In this document: positions 9,288 through 18,925 of the stretch, piece after piece
Layout: each line of letters begins with the position of its first letter
Numbering within the stretch: the stretch's first letter is position 1
Source of the DNA: Mycobacterium bohemicum DSM 44277
GTDB taxonomy: Bacteria > Actinomycetota > Actinomycetes > Mycobacteriales > Mycobacteriaceae
DNA: 64,000 nucleotides
Direction of reading: 5' to 3'
Assembly: GCF_001053185.1 (NCBI RefSeq)
Contig: NZ_CSTD01000001.1
Coordinates: 1,792,333 to 1,856,332, forward strand
Position numbers and translations under genes: made by a program
Notes under the pieces: model-generated
Database searches by the model: none
What the model was told of the DNA's origin: nothing
The model's input: only the letters and a program-made list of their open reading frames with translations

Positions 9288-9787
9288 CGCGGGATTTCGA
9301 AGCCGACCAGTGCGGCCCGGCGCGGCTCCAGGGCGTTCCACGCGCACTCCGCCGTGAGTACCGCGATCGCCGACGTCGGGAATTTCATCGAGATGCGTTC
9401 CAGCACGGCCAGATCCGTGCCTTCATCGGCCGCCAGGGTGAGCGCCAGCCCCGACGTCGTCGGCTCGTGTCCGATGACCAGCAGCGTGCCGACATCGTCG
9501 GCGGTGTGGTTGATCTCCCGGATCACCGTTCCCGGCGTGGCCTCGTAGAGCCGGTCGCTGTAGCGCACCGGGGCGTCGATCCCGGTGCGCGCCAACGTTT
9601 CCCGTGTCCGCGTCGCGGTGGAGCAGAGCACCGCGTCGATGGCCGGCGCGTTGGCGCGCAGCCAGTCGCCGGCCAGTCCCGCTTCCCGGATGCCGCGCGG
9701 CGCCAGCGGGCGGTCGTGGTCGACGACACCGTCGGGGTAGTCGGACTTGGCGTGCCGCATCAGCAGGAGGGTGCGCCGACGGTTCAT
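9284..9787 (-). CDS. SixA-like phosphohistidine phosphatase (histidine phosphatase superfamily)
   Basis: A 167-residue histidine-phosphatase-fold protein. The catalytic RHA motif (LLLMRHAKSD) places the nucleophilic histidine at residue 12; a second conserved histidine is in VIGHEPTTSG, and the RTRET segment contributes phosphate-binding arginines. SixA-type enzymes remove phosphate from protein histidines; other members act on small phosphoesters, so the substrate here is open. It corresponds to Rv1276c in M. tuberculosis by position and length. The gene is convergent with lprC, and the two stop codons overlap in CTAG. The start is an ATG next to several arginine codons. Confidence 0.85.
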   Translation of the reverse strand: MNRRRTLLLMRHAKSDYPDGVVDHDRPLAPRGIREAGLAGDWLRANAPAIDAVLCSTATRTRETLARTGIDAPVRYSDRLYEATPGTVIREINHTADDVGTLLVIGHEPTTSGLALTLAADEGTDLAVLERISMKFPTSAIAVLTAECAWNALEPRRAALVGFEIPR

Positions 9788-9815
9788 CTGCTCACGATAA
9801 CCAGCCGGCACCCGC

Positions 9816-11204
9816 TCACACCGGCAGGCCGATGCCGGTGGCCGGCCCCAGAATGATCTGCTGGCCACCGAGCGGACCGGTCGGGAGCGTTCCGGCGTAG
9901 ATGTCGTTGATCCAATCCGTGGACAGGTCGTACACGGCGGTGGTGTTGCCCCCCGGGGAGTAGCTGGTGAACAGCTGCGCGATGAAGTCGATGACGGGCT
10001 TGTTGCCCAGCAGCGAGTCGACGTGCGAGCCGTTGAGCAACTCGACCCCGGTGAACTGACCCGGGTACAGGCTGACCAGTTCGTTGGTCGTGGCGCCGAA
10101 AGCGTTCCACGCCTGCGGCGGCGATGCCACCACATAGTCGGGGATGTTCAGCGTCTTGAGGTTGGCGATCGCAGCAGCGAAGGCCGAGGAGCTGTTTGCG
10201 ACCCCGTCGAACATCACCACGCCGAGCAGGTGGTTGGCGGCGGTGTCCGTCCCGAGGTCCGCGATGTAGTCGCCGGCGGCGAGCGTGGCCAGGCCGCCGC
10301 CGGCCGAGTGCCCGGTGATCAGGAAGTTCTGCGGCAGCGTGCCGTGGTAGCCGGCCTGGCTGGCGCTGAGGTTCAGCGCGCTCTCGTTGCCCAGGAACAG
10401 CGAGGCGACACCCTGCTGCATCTGAGTGCCGCTCAAATAGGCGCCCATCGGCAACGGAATCGAGGACACCGTGGGGACGACGACGATGCTGTCGGTGCCG
10501 TACGCCAGCGCGGTGGCCAGGGCGCCGTACCAGCCGCCCGTTCCCAGGAAGCCGTGCTGCAGGTAGATCACGCCGCGGGCGTTGACCGTGCCGTCCGCCT
10601 GCGTGGGGAAGTACCAGCGGGCCGGGGCGTCGTAGCCGTGCGGGCCGACCGGGATCTCCAGGTAGGACGTCCCCTCGCGGACCCCGGTCACCGCGCCGGG
10701 GATCCCCGTGCCCTGAAACACGCCGCCGCTGCCGTTGCCGAGGGTCCCGTTGAAGAGGGCGGTGAGCAGCCGGCCGCCCAGTCCCGGGCCCGTGGTCCCG
10801 GTGACGACGGGCCCGACGGCGGCGTTGCCGAACAGCGGTTGCCCGGTCAGATAGATGAAGGGCGAGAAGAACCCCTGGTCGAAGAACTGCTGCTCCACCC
10901 CTCTGATCAGCAGGGAGACGTTGGTGAACTCGTCGGCGGCGTAGGTGGCGCCGGCGGCGTTCAGCGTGTGCGCGAACTGGGCCTGGAAGCTCACCGTCTG
11001 CGCGGTCAGCGCGTGAAACTCCTCGCCGAAACCGGCGAACACGTTGGCGATGGCCGCCGACACCTCGTCCGCGGCGGCCGCCTCGATCCCCGTCGTGGGG
11101 GCCGCGGCGGCGGCGGAGGCCTGCGTGATGGCCTCCCGGATCCCGGCCAGGTCACCCGACGCCGCGGCGATGACTTCAGGCGCTGCGTTCACGAATGACG
11201 ACAT
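9816..11204 (-). CDS. PE-family protein with C-terminal alpha/beta serine hydrolase domain
   Basis: A 462-residue protein. Residues 1 to about 92 are a PE domain (MSSFVNAAPEV, with the PE pair at 9-10, and a long helical hairpin), which in mycobacteria directs type VII (ESX) secretion. A glycine-rich linker (about 130-175) leads to an alpha/beta hydrolase domain with the oxyanion segment YLQHGFLG near 215-221, nucleophile elbow GHSAGG (Ser300), a likely acid Asp333 and a likely base His394 in NGSHVDSL. It is therefore probably a secreted or surface esterase/lipase, similar in layout to PE-LipY and other PE hydrolases but not clearly either. I recall no PE gene here in M. tuberculosis. An ESX substrate partner (PPE) is not adjacent. 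Confidence 0.87.
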   Translation of the reverse strand: MSSFVNAAPEVIAAASGDLAGIREAITQASAAAAAPTTGIEAAAADEVSAAIANVFAGFGEEFHALTAQTVSFQAQFAHTLNAAGATYAADEFTNVSLLIRGVEQQFFDQGFFSPFIYLTGQPLFGNAAVGPVVTGTTGPGLGGRLLTALFNGTLGNGSGGVFQGTGIPGAVTGVREGTSYLEIPVGPHGYDAPARWYFPTQADGTVNARGVIYLQHGFLGTGGWYGALATALAYGTDSIVVVPTVSSIPLPMGAYLSGTQMQQGVASLFLGNESALNLSASQAGYHGTLPQNFLITGHSAGGGLATLAAGDYIADLGTDTAANHLLGVVMFDGVANSSSAFAAAIANLKTLNIPDYVVASPPQAWNAFGATTNELVSLYPGQFTGVELLNGSHVDSLLGNKPVIDFIAQLFTSYSPGGNTTAVYDLSTDWINDIYAGTLPTGPLGGQQIILGPATGIGLPV

Positions 11205-11454
11205 CGGCGGCTCCCGTTCTCTAGCATCCCCCGATCAGTTACAGAAGCTACTCATGTCCGGACCGATTTGGTTCAGTTCCTTAATAAAACTTGCGCGCGA
11301 TCGCCACCGGTGCCGCGGGCAAGCCGGTGACGCACGGATCCCAGCGCGCGTAAGACGTGCCGGTCGAGGTCCCCCGTCTTGTCGGTGCCCAGACCTAGAC
11401 TTCGCGATGCCCCGATCGCCGTGATCCCTGAAGGGCCCGAAAGGAGTGGCCGCC

Positions 11455-12594
11455 ATGCGATTCCTGCACACCGCAGACTGGCAGCTGGGCATGACCCGCC
11501 ACTTCCTCGCCGGCGACGCGCAGCCGCGGTTCTCGGCGGCCCGCCGCGACGCGGTGGCCGGTCTCGGCGCGCTGGCCGCCGAGACCGGAGCCGAGTTCGT
11601 GGTCGTCGCCGGTGACGTCTTCGAGCACAACCAGCTCTCCCCCCAAGTCATCGGCCAGTCCCTGGAAGCCATGCGCGCCATCGGGATTCCCGTCTATCTG
11701 CTGCCTGGCAACCACGATCCGCTGGACGCCGCGTCGGTGTACACCGGCCCGCTGTTCACCGCGGAGCGCCCGGAGAACGTGATCGTGCTCGACCGCGCCG
11801 GCGTTCACCAGGTGCGCCCCGGCGTGGAGATCGTCGCCGCCCCGTGGCGGTCGAAGGCCCCCACCACCGACCTGGTCGCCGACGTCCTCGACGGCCTGGC
11901 GCCCGGCCCCGCCACCCGGATCCTCCTCGCCCACGGCGGTGTGGACGTCCTGGACCCCGACCGGGACAAGCCCTCGCTGATCCGGCTCGCCGCCCTCGAG
12001 GACGCGCTGGCCCGCGGCGTGCTGCATTACGCCGCGCTCGGGGACAAGCATTCCCTCACCAGAGTCGGCGGCAGCGGACGCGTGTGGTACTCCGGCGCGC
12101 CGGAGGTCACCAACTTCGACGACGTGGAATCCGATCCCGGCCACGTGCTCGTCGTCGACGTGGACGAGCAGGGCGTCACCGTGGAACCCCGCCACGTGGG
12201 CCGTTGGCGGTTCGTCACCCTGCACCGCCAGGTCGACACCGGCCGCGACGTCGCCGACCTCGACGTGAACCTCGACCTGTTGACCGACAAGGACCGGACG
12301 GTGGTGCGGCTGGCGCTCACCGGCTCGCTGACGGTGACCGACCGCGCCGCGCTGGACGCCTGCCTGGACAAGTACGCGCGGTTGTTCGCCTGGCTGGGCC
12401 TGTGGGAACGCCGCACCGACCTGGCGGTCATCCCCGCCGACGGCGAGTTCAGCGATCTCGGCATCGGGGGATTCGCCGCCGCGGCCGTCGACGAGCTGGT
12501 GGCGACGGCGCGCGATGGGGATTCGGGTTCGGCGGCCGACGCGCAGGCCGCGCTGGCGTTGCTGCTGCGCCTGGCTGATCGGGGGGCCGCATGA
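11455..12594 (+). CDS. SbcD/Mre11-like DNA repair exonuclease (Rv1277-like)
   Basis: A 379-residue metallophosphoesterase of the SbcD/Mre11 type. The phosphoesterase motifs appear in order: HTADWQLG (residues 5-12), GDVFEHN, PGNHDP, HGGVD and GDKHS, which bind the two catalytic metals. The ATG was chosen because AAAGGAG lies eight bases upstream; a GTG nine bases earlier would sit on that ribosome-binding site. SbcD nucleases work with an SbcC/Rad50 ATPase to open and trim blocked DNA ends. The partner gene follows with a four-base overlap (ATGA) but is disrupted here, so this nuclease may be orphaned. Confidence 0.9.
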   Translation: MRFLHTADWQLGMTRHFLAGDAQPRFSAARRDAVAGLGALAAETGAEFVVVAGDVFEHNQLSPQVIGQSLEAMRAIGIPVYLLPGNHDPLDAASVYTGPLFTAERPENVIVLDRAGVHQVRPGVEIVAAPWRSKAPTTDLVADVLDGLAPGPATRILLAHGGVDVLDPDRDKPSLIRLAALEDALARGVLHYAALGDKHSLTRVGGSGRVWYSGAPEVTNFDDVESDPGHVLVVDVDEQGVTVEPRHVGRWRFVTLHRQVDTGRDVADLDVNLDLLTDKDRTVVRLALTGSLTVTDRAALDACLDKYARLFAWLGLWERRTDLAVIPADGEFSDLGIGGFAAAAVDELVATARDGDSGSAADAQAALALLLRLADRGAA

Positions 12595-14034
12595 AGCTGC
12601 ACCGGTTGGTCCTGACCAACTACCGCGGCATCGCCCATCGCGACATCCAGTTCCCCGACCACGGCGTGGTGGTCGTCTGCGGGGCCAACGAAATCGGCAA
12701 GTCGTCGATGATCGAGGCGCTCGACCTGCTGCTCGAGTCCAAGGACCGTTCGACGAAGAAGGAAGTCAAGCAGGTCAAGCCCACCCATAGCGACGTCGGC
12801 TCCGAGGTCTTGGCCGAGATCAGCTGCGGCACTTACCGTTTCGTCTACCGCAAGCGGTTCCACAAGAAGTGCGAGACGGAGCTGACGGTGCTGGCGCCCC
12901 GCCGCGAGCAGTTGACCGGGGACGAGGCCCACGACCGGGTCCGCGCGATGCTGGCCGAGACGGTGGACAACGACCTGTGGCACGCCCAGCGGGTGCTGCA
13001 GTCCACATCGACCGCCGCGGTGGACCTGTCCGGCTGCGACGCGCTGTCGCGCGCCCTGGACGTGGCGGCCGGTGACGATGCGGCGCTGTCGGGCAGCGAG
13101 CCGCTGCTCATCGAGCGGATCGACGCGGAGTACGCACGGTATTTCACCGCGACGGGCCGCCCCACCGGCGAGTGGTCCGCCGCGATCGCCCGCCTCGACG
13201 CCGCCGACGCCGCGGTCGCGGAGTGCGCGGCGAAGGTGGCCGAGGTGGACGAATTGGTATCCCGCCACGCCGTGCTCACCGAGCAGGTGGCGGAGCTGTC
13301 GGCGCAGCGGATCGCCGTCGCCCCGCGGCTAGCCGCCGCACGGGCGGCCGCCGACAGGGTCGCCGAACTCACCGGCCAGGCGCGCGAGGCCGAACGCCGG
13401 CGAATTGGCCGCCGCCTCGGAAGAAGCCGACGCGCTGAGCGAGCGCTACGAACAGGCCGCCGGGGGGTTGAGGGAGATCGACATCCGGCTCTCGGTGCTG
13501 GGCGGCGAGGGCCGCCAGGGCCAGCTCGACGCCGCGCAGACCGAGCGCGAGCACGCCGCCGCAGAGCACGCCCGCGTGGGCAGCCGGGCCCGGGCCGCGC
13601 AGCTGCTGCGCTCGGTGATGGCCCGCCATCGCGACACCACCCGGCTGCGGTATGTCGAGCCCTACCGCAGCGAATTGCAGCGGCTCGGCCGGCCCGTGTT
13701 CGGCCCGACCTTCGAGGTCGACGTCGACAGCGACCTGTGCATCCGCAACCGGACGCTCAACGGCGTCACCGTGCCCTATGAATCCCTGTCGGGCGGGGCC
13801 AAAGAGCAACTCGGCATTCTGGCGCGGCTGGCCGGCGCGGCGCTGGTCGCCAAGGAGGACACCGTGCCGGTGGTGGTCGACGACGCGCTCGGCTTCACCG
13901 ATCCCGACCGGCTGGCCAAGATGGGCGAGGTGTTCGACACCATGGGCGCCCACGGGCAGGTGATCGTGCTGACCTGCAGCCCCGATCGGTATGACGCCGT
14001 CAAGGGCGCACACCGCATCGACCTGAGCGGTTAG
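12591..14034 (+). pseudogene. SbcC/Rad50-like ATPase, internally deleted and frameshifted (Rv1278-like)
   Basis: The first part encodes an ABC-type ATPase head with Walker A GANEIGKSS near residues 30-39 and reads well to about position 13,390. The protein family then continues in a different frame, from about 13,395 (ELAAASEEADALSERYEQ) to the end, with the signature SLSGGAKEQLG, Walker B VPVVVDDALGF and the final VLTCS. Across the join the frame is lost, and the two parts add up to only about 480 residues, against about 875 that I recall for M. tuberculosis Rv1278. So roughly 390 residues of central coiled coil, including the zinc-hook region, are missing. The first frame alone runs on to 13,781 as low-complexity Arg-rich sequence. 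An assembly error is possible. Confidence 0.8.
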
Positions 14035-14081
14035 CACCGGCGGCTCGCGAACCGGGCGCGGCTGTCGGCACAATGGGGTCT

Positions 14082-14102
14082 ATGGCGGGCCGATACCGAT
14101 GA
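14082..14102 (+). CDS. Possible leaderless mini-ORF (6 codons) coupled to the hydrolase start
   Basis: A CACAAT -10-like hexamer at 14069-14074 is followed seven bases later by an ATG that opens MAGRYR, whose TGA stop overlaps the ATG of the hydrolase as ATGA. No good Shine-Dalgarno lies before the hydrolase ATG, so termination-reinitiation from this mini-ORF would explain how it is translated. Very short; candidate only. Confidence 0.3.
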   Translation: MAGRYR

Positions 14103-15331
14103 CGATGGACGCGAAGCGCCGCCGCCGGCAGGACAGGCTCGCGAAATTGCCCGGCGTGCGCCCGGTCAGGCGGCCGGTCTCTCCCGACAGCGCCGAGGAC
14201 TTCGACCTGTACTACGTGCGCACGGGACGAAAGTCCGTGCACCCGCTGGTGATCATCCCCGGTGGCCCCGGGGTGGCGTCGGTGCAGATGTACAAGGGGC
14301 TGCGGCGCCGCGCCGCCGCCGCGGGGCTCGACGTCATCATGATCGAGCACCGCGGCGTGGGAATGTCGCGCCACGACGACTCCGGCGCGGACCTGCCGCT
14401 GGAAGCGATCAGCGTCAACCAGGTCGTCGACGACGTGGCGGCGGTGCTCGACGACGCGAAGGTCGAGTCGGCTGTCATCTACGGCTCGTCGTACGGCACG
14501 TACATCGCCGCCGGCGTCGGCGTGCGCCATCCGGGGCGGGTGCGGGCGATGATCCTGGACTCGCCGCTGCTGTCCAGGCATGACATCGTGATCGTGCGCC
14601 GCGCGATCCGCCGGTTGCTACTCAAGGGCGCCAGCCCCGAAACCGTCGCTCTGGCATCGAAAATGCGCAAGCTCGTCGACGCCGGCGTGATGACCGCGTC
14701 CGCAACCCAGGTCGTCGCGACCGTCTACGGCTACGGGGGAGCGGCGCTGCTCGAGCGACAACTCGACCTGTTGCTGGACGGGCGAAAGCTGCTGTGGTGG
14801 GCGCTTTCCCGGTTCACCACCCTGAGCTATCTGCCGTTCCGTTACGAGGAAGAGCTGGTGAGCCGCATCGCGTTCCGCGAGCTCGACTACGCCGCGCAGC
14901 CCGACGGCCTGCCGCTGGACCCCGCAGTCGCCGAACGTGAAACCCGCACGCAGACCGCGACATTCGAAGACGAGCCCTATGATCTTCCCTCGGAGCTGCC
15001 GAACTTCACCTGGCCCGTCGTGGTGATCTCGGGCGGCCGCGACCTCATCACCCCACCCGCGGTGGCCGAGCGCGTCGCGTCGCTGCTGCCGAACGCCGTG
15101 CTGCTGAAGCTGCCGACGATGGCCCACAGTGCGCTGGACTTCCGCGAGCCCGCCGCGCTGGCCATCGCGCGCGCGGTCTTTCGCGGCGAGGTCGACGGGC
15201 TCGCCGCCCGGGCGCCGGCCCTGGATGCCCTTCCGGCACGCCCGGAGGTGCGGCTGCTGTGGAAGGCGGTCGGGTGGGCCGCCGCGCTCGAGGCGGTCCT
15301 GCCGGCCCCCTGGCGGCGCCGGATCCGCTAA
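14099..15331 (+). CDS. Alpha/beta hydrolase, proline iminopeptidase-like (S33 family)
   Basis: A 410-residue alpha/beta hydrolase. The oxyanion motif PGGPG is at residues 54-58, the nucleophile elbow GSSYGT holds Ser131, an aspartate follows in VISGGRDLITPP, and the histidine is in PTMAHSALD. The HGGPG-like oxyanion motif and the GxSYG elbow are characteristic of proline iminopeptidases and tripeptidyl aminopeptidases (MEROPS S33); an esterase role is also possible. No signal peptide is evident. The gene occupies the place that I recall as a GMC oxidoreductase (Rv1279) in M. tuberculosis. It is convergent with the opp operon; a link to peptide use is tempting but unproven. Confidence 0.85.
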   Translation: MTMDAKRRRRQDRLAKLPGVRPVRRPVSPDSAEDFDLYYVRTGRKSVHPLVIIPGGPGVASVQMYKGLRRRAAAAGLDVIMIEHRGVGMSRHDDSGADLPLEAISVNQVVDDVAAVLDDAKVESAVIYGSSYGTYIAAGVGVRHPGRVRAMILDSPLLSRHDIVIVRRAIRRLLLKGASPETVALASKMRKLVDAGVMTASATQVVATVYGYGGAALLERQLDLLLDGRKLLWWALSRFTTLSYLPFRYEEELVSRIAFRELDYAAQPDGLPLDPAVAERETRTQTATFEDEPYDLPSELPNFTWPVVVISGGRDLITPPAVAERVASLLPNAVLLKLPTMAHSALDFREPAALAIARAVFRGEVDGLAARAPALDALPARPEVRLLWKAVGWAAALEAVLPAPWRRRIR

Positions 15332-17094
15332 CGCATGAATCCGATTGCCGCGTAGTTCAAGTCGCCCAGGCCCGGCGCACCGAAGTTGGCCAGCGTGCTG
15401 CGCACCGCGACGTCCCCGGGCGACTGGGTCAGCGGCAGGCTGAACCCCTCGGCCCAGATGAGCTTGTCGAGCTCGTTGGCCAGCGCCCGCGCCTTGGCGG
15501 GGTCGAGCTCCTCCAGCGTCCGCTCGATCGCGGCGTCGATCTCCGGGCTGCCGATCTTGCCGAAATTGCTGGCCCCGTCGGACTGGTAGATCTGAGTCAG
15601 CGACGACAGGGGAAACGCGTCGCCGAGCCAGCCGAAGCTGGCGATGTCGAACGCCCCGACGTTGACGTAGTTGGTGAAAAAGCCGCTGCCCGAACGCGCG
15701 ATGAGATCGAGCCTGACGCCGATCTGGGCGAGGTCGTGTTGCGCGATCTCGGCGAACTGCCGACCGCCCTGGGCGTCATAGAACAGGTAGCGCACGACGA
15801 GCTGGCGGCCATCCTTCTCGCGGAACCGGCCATTGAGCTTCCACCCGAGGGCGTCGAGCTCGCGCCGGGCCTGCTCGGGGTCGTAGGGGTCGACGCCGCT
15901 GTTGTCCTGATAGCCCTCCTGCCCGGCGACATAGATATGGTTGCCCAGCGCCACCGGGTGGCTGGTGAGGCCGTACTGGACAACCTTGGCGATGGTCTGG
16001 CGGTCGATGCCCTTGGACACCGCCAGGCGCAGCGCCTTGTCGGCCAGGATCGACCCCTTGGCACCGTTGAAGGTGAAGTGTGACCAGCTCGGCGCCGGCG
16101 CGCGCCGGATCGAGACGCCCTTGGTGCGCCGCGCGATGGTCAGCTGGTCCACGGTGCCGACCCCGGTGGCGTCGATCGTGTTGTTCTGCAGCGCCGGGAT
16201 CCGCGCCGCGTCGTCGAGCACAAGGTAGGTGATGCTGTCCAGGCGTGGGCGCGGCCCCCACCATTTCGGGTTGCGGGTCAGCGTGATTCGCTGGGTGGTC
16301 CGGTCCAGCGAGGAGGCGATGAACGGGCCGGCCGAGGGTCCGGGGCCGTCGAGCTGTCCCTTGTTGAAAGCCTCGGGCGTTTCCGTCATGCTCGCGGGCA
16401 GCAGCATGCCGTTGCCGGCGAACATGCCCCGCCACTCGGCATAGGGCTGGGCGAAGGTCATGACCGCCTGGCGGTCGTCGACGCCGCGGGTCACCGACGC
16501 GACGCGGTCCGCGCCGCTGGGACCCGCGATCTCGAAGGCCTTGTCCGCGCCGCTCAGCGCGTGGATCTGGGCCGCGATGTCCCGCCAGGTGATGGGCGTG
16601 CCGTCGGACCACACCGCTTTGGGGTTGATCGTGTAGGTGACCACCTGCGGGTTGGTGCCGGTGAGTTCGACGCTGGTGAAGTAGTCGGTGTCGACGGTCG
16701 TCGAACCGTCGGGGCCGATGACGAACGCCCGCGGCAGGGTGGCCTTCATCATCCCCGCGACCTCGGCGGAGTTGCCGTCGATGCTCAGGATGTTGAAGTT
16801 GGGCGGGAAGTCGCTGAGTGCGAGCCGCAGGTTGCCGCCGTCGCGCAGCGTGGCTGGGTCCTGCGGGTTGACGTCGCTGGTCGAGCCTACCTGGGCGTTG
16901 TTCCCGCTCGGCGGCGTCAGGTCGATGGCGGGCGAGCATCCGGTGAGCCCCAGCAGCGCGACGGCGACCGCGCTCACGACCCGTCGCCGAGTCTGCGCCC
17001 ATGGCGCGAAATCCACCTTCGACGACGCCCTGGGCGCAGGCTCGGCGCCCTGGCCGCAGGCTCGACGCCGAGCCAGACCCGCCGCGCTAGACAC
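15328..17094 (-). CDS. oppA: Oligopeptide ABC transporter substrate-binding lipoprotein OppA
   Basis: A 588-residue lipoprotein of the SBP_bac_5 family. The GTG start gives an N-terminal arginine-rich stretch, a hydrophobic segment and a lipobox GLTGC (cysteine 53), followed by the binding protein with [17 protein letters not shown] and [17 protein letters not shown], typical of peptide-binding proteins. It captures oligopeptides outside the membrane for the OppBCD importer. The start codon lies eight bases inside the end of oppD (GTGTCTAG), so it is the last gene of a coupled oppB-C-D-A operon. Length and order match M. tuberculosis Rv1280c. Confidence 0.9.
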   Translation of the reverse strand: MSSAAGLARRRACGQGAEPAPRASSKVDFAPWAQTRRRVVSAVAVALLGLTGCSPAIDLTPPSGNNAQVGSTSDVNPQDPATLRDGGNLRLALSDFPPNFNILSIDGNSAEVAGMMKATLPRAFVIGPDGSTTVDTDYFTSVELTGTNPQVVTYTINPKAVWSDGTPITWRDIAAQIHALSGADKAFEIAGPSGADRVASVTRGVDDRQAVMTFAQPYAEWRGMFAGNGMLLPASMTETPEAFNKGQLDGPGPSAGPFIASSLDRTTQRITLTRNPKWWGPRPRLDSITYLVLDDAARIPALQNNTIDATGVGTVDQLTIARRTKGVSIRRAPAPSWSHFTFNGAKGSILADKALRLAVSKGIDRQTIAKVVQYGLTSHPVALGNHIYVAGQEGYQDNSGVDPYDPEQARRELDALGWKLNGRFREKDGRQLVVRYLFYDAQGGRQFAEIAQHDLAQIGVRLDLIARSGSGFFTNYVNVGAFDIASFGWLGDAFPLSSLTQIYQSDGASNFGKIGSPEIDAAIERTLEELDPAKARALANELDKLIWAEGFSLPLTQSPGDVAVRSTLANFGAPGLGDLNYAAIGFMR

Positions 17095-18925
17095 GGTCCC
17101 CCGGATCCGGCTGCGGCACAGCGCCCAGCAGCCGGCGTGTGTAGTCGTGTTGCGGATCGTTGAACACCTGCTCGCTGTCACCCTGCTCCACGATCGCGCC
17201 CGCATGCATCACCACCACCTCGTGCGCGAGGTGCCTGACCACCGAAAGATCATGGGAAACAAACAGATACGACAGGCCGAATTCGTCCTGCAGGTCGAGC
17301 AGCAGGTTGATGATCCCCGCCTGGATGGAGACGTCGAGCGCGGACACCGGCTCGTCGAGCGCGAGGATCTTCGGCTGCAGCGCCAGCGCGCGGGCGATGC
17401 CGATGCGCTGCTTCTGCCCGCCGGAGAACTCGGCGGGATAGCGGACCGCGTCGGCGCGGCGCAGGCCCACGATCTCGAGCAGTTCGGCGACGCGGCCGTT
17501 CGTGTCGTCCTTACCGAACCCGTTGGCCAGCAACGGTTCGGCGAGCAACTCATAGACCGGCAGCCGGGGGTCCAGCGAGGCCACCGGGTCCTGGAACACC
17601 ACCTGGATGTCGCGGCGCAGCGCTCGCCGGGCCGACGCGCTGAGCGCCGAGACGTCGCTGCCCAACACCTCGATCGAACCCGATTGCGGGGCGGTCAATT
17701 CCAGGATCTCGTGCAATGTGGTGGACTTGCCGGAGCCCGACTCGCCGACGATGCCCAGGGTCCGTCCCTGACGCAGCTCGAAGCTCACACCGTCGACGGC
17801 GCGGACCTCCCCGACAGCGCGGCGGAACACCACACCCTTGGTCAGCCGGTAGGTCTTGACCAGGTCGCGCACCCGCACGATCACCGACGAGTCACCGGCC
17901 ACCGCCGCGGGCGCCTCGGTGTTGACGCCGTAGATGTCGGCGGCGCTGCGCCCGTCGACCATGTCGGTGCGGATGCACGCCGCGCGGTGACCGGTCCCCA
18001 CCTGGATCAGATCCGGCTCCGCGGAACGGCATTCGTCGATGACCAGCGGGCAGCGCGGCGCGAACGGACATCCCGGCCCCAGGCCGACCAGCGACGGCGG
18101 GGCGCCGGGAATGGGCACCAGCCGGGTTCCCTGGACGGCGTTGAGCCGGGGCACCGAGCCCAATAGCCCGACGGTGTAGGGCATTTGGCGGTCCCGGTAG
18201 AGGTCGTCCACGCCGGCGGACTCGACGACCCGCCCGGCGTACATCACCAGCGCGCGGTCGGCGAACTCCGCGACCACGCCCAGGTCGTGGGTGATGATCA
18301 GCACGCCGGCGCCGGTGACGTCGCGTGCGGTCTTGAGCACTTCGAGGATCTGCGCCTGCACGGTGACGTCGAGCGCCGTGGTGGGCTCGTCGCAGATCAG
18401 CAGGTCGGGGTCGTTGGCGATCGCCATCGCGATCACCACCCGCTGGCGTTCGCCGCCGGACAGCTCGTGCGGGAACGCACGGGCGCGCCGCTCGGGCTGC
18501 GAAATGCCGACCAAGTCAAGCAGTTCGACCGCGCGGTGGCGGGCGGCCTTCTTCCCGACACGCGGCTGGTGCACGCCGATCGCCTCGGCGATCTGATCGG
18601 CGACGGTGTAGACGGGTGTCAGCGCGGACATCGGGTCCTGGAACACCATGCCGACCGCCTTGCCGCGAAAGCGCGACATCGCGGGGTCGGGGAGCCCGAG
18701 CAGTTCGGTGCCGTGCAGCCGGACGGATCCGTGGACCCGGGCGTACTCCGGAAGCAGGCCCACGACAGCCATGGCCGACACCGATTTTCCCGATCCCGAT
18801 TCGCCGACCATGGCGACCACTTCCCCCGGGTCGACGCGGTAGCTGATGCCGCGCACCGCGGTCACCGGCAGGCCGTCGGTGGGGAATTCGACGGCCAGGT
18901 CGGTCACTTCGAGCAGCGCGCTCAC
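17087..18925 (-). CDS. oppD: Oligopeptide ABC transporter ATPase OppD (two nucleotide-binding domains)
   Basis: A 612-residue protein with two complete ABC ATPase domains, so it does the work of separate OppD and OppF proteins. First domain: Walker [11 protein letters not shown], signature ELSGGERQ, Walker B LLICDEPT. Then comes the oligopeptide-transporter C-terminal motif with cysteines ([11 protein letters not shown]), a 4Fe-4S-type site in this family. Second domain: [26 protein letters not shown]. It energises peptide import. The GTG start overlaps the oppC stop by four bases (GTGA). Length equals the M. tuberculosis protein as I recall it. Confidence 0.92.
   Translation of the reverse strand: MSALLEVTDLAVEFPTDGLPVTAVRGISYRVDPGEVVAMVGESGSGKSVSAMAVVGLLPEYARVHGSVRLHGTELLGLPDPAMSRFRGKAVGMVFQDPMSALTPVYTVADQIAEAIGVHQPRVGKKAARHRAVELLDLVGISQPERRARAFPHELSGGERQRVVIAMAIANDPDLLICDEPTTALDVTVQAQILEVLKTARDVTGAGVLIITHDLGVVAEFADRALVMYAGRVVESAGVDDLYRDRQMPYTVGLLGSVPRLNAVQGTRLVPIPGAPPSLVGLGPGCPFAPRCPLVIDECRSAEPDLIQVGTGHRAACIRTDMVDGRSAADIYGVNTEAPAAVAGDSSVIVRVRDLVKTYRLTKGVVFRRAVGEVRAVDGVSFELRQGRTLGIVGESGSGKSTTLHEILELTAPQSGSIEVLGSDVSALSASARRALRRDIQVVFQDPVASLDPRLPVYELLAEPLLANGFGKDDTNGRVAELLEIVGLRRADAVRYPAEFSGGQKQRIGIARALALQPKILALDEPVSALDVSIQAGIINLLLDLQDEFGLSYLFVSHDLSVVRHLAHEVVVMHAGAIVEQGDSEQVFNDPQHDYTRRLLGAVPQPDPGDRV

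Noticed and set aside
13405..14034. Second half of the SbcC-like gene as an independent gene
   Set aside because: Its first residues are in mid-coiled-coil, it lacks Walker A, and it continues the first half in a different frame, so it is a broken part of one gene.
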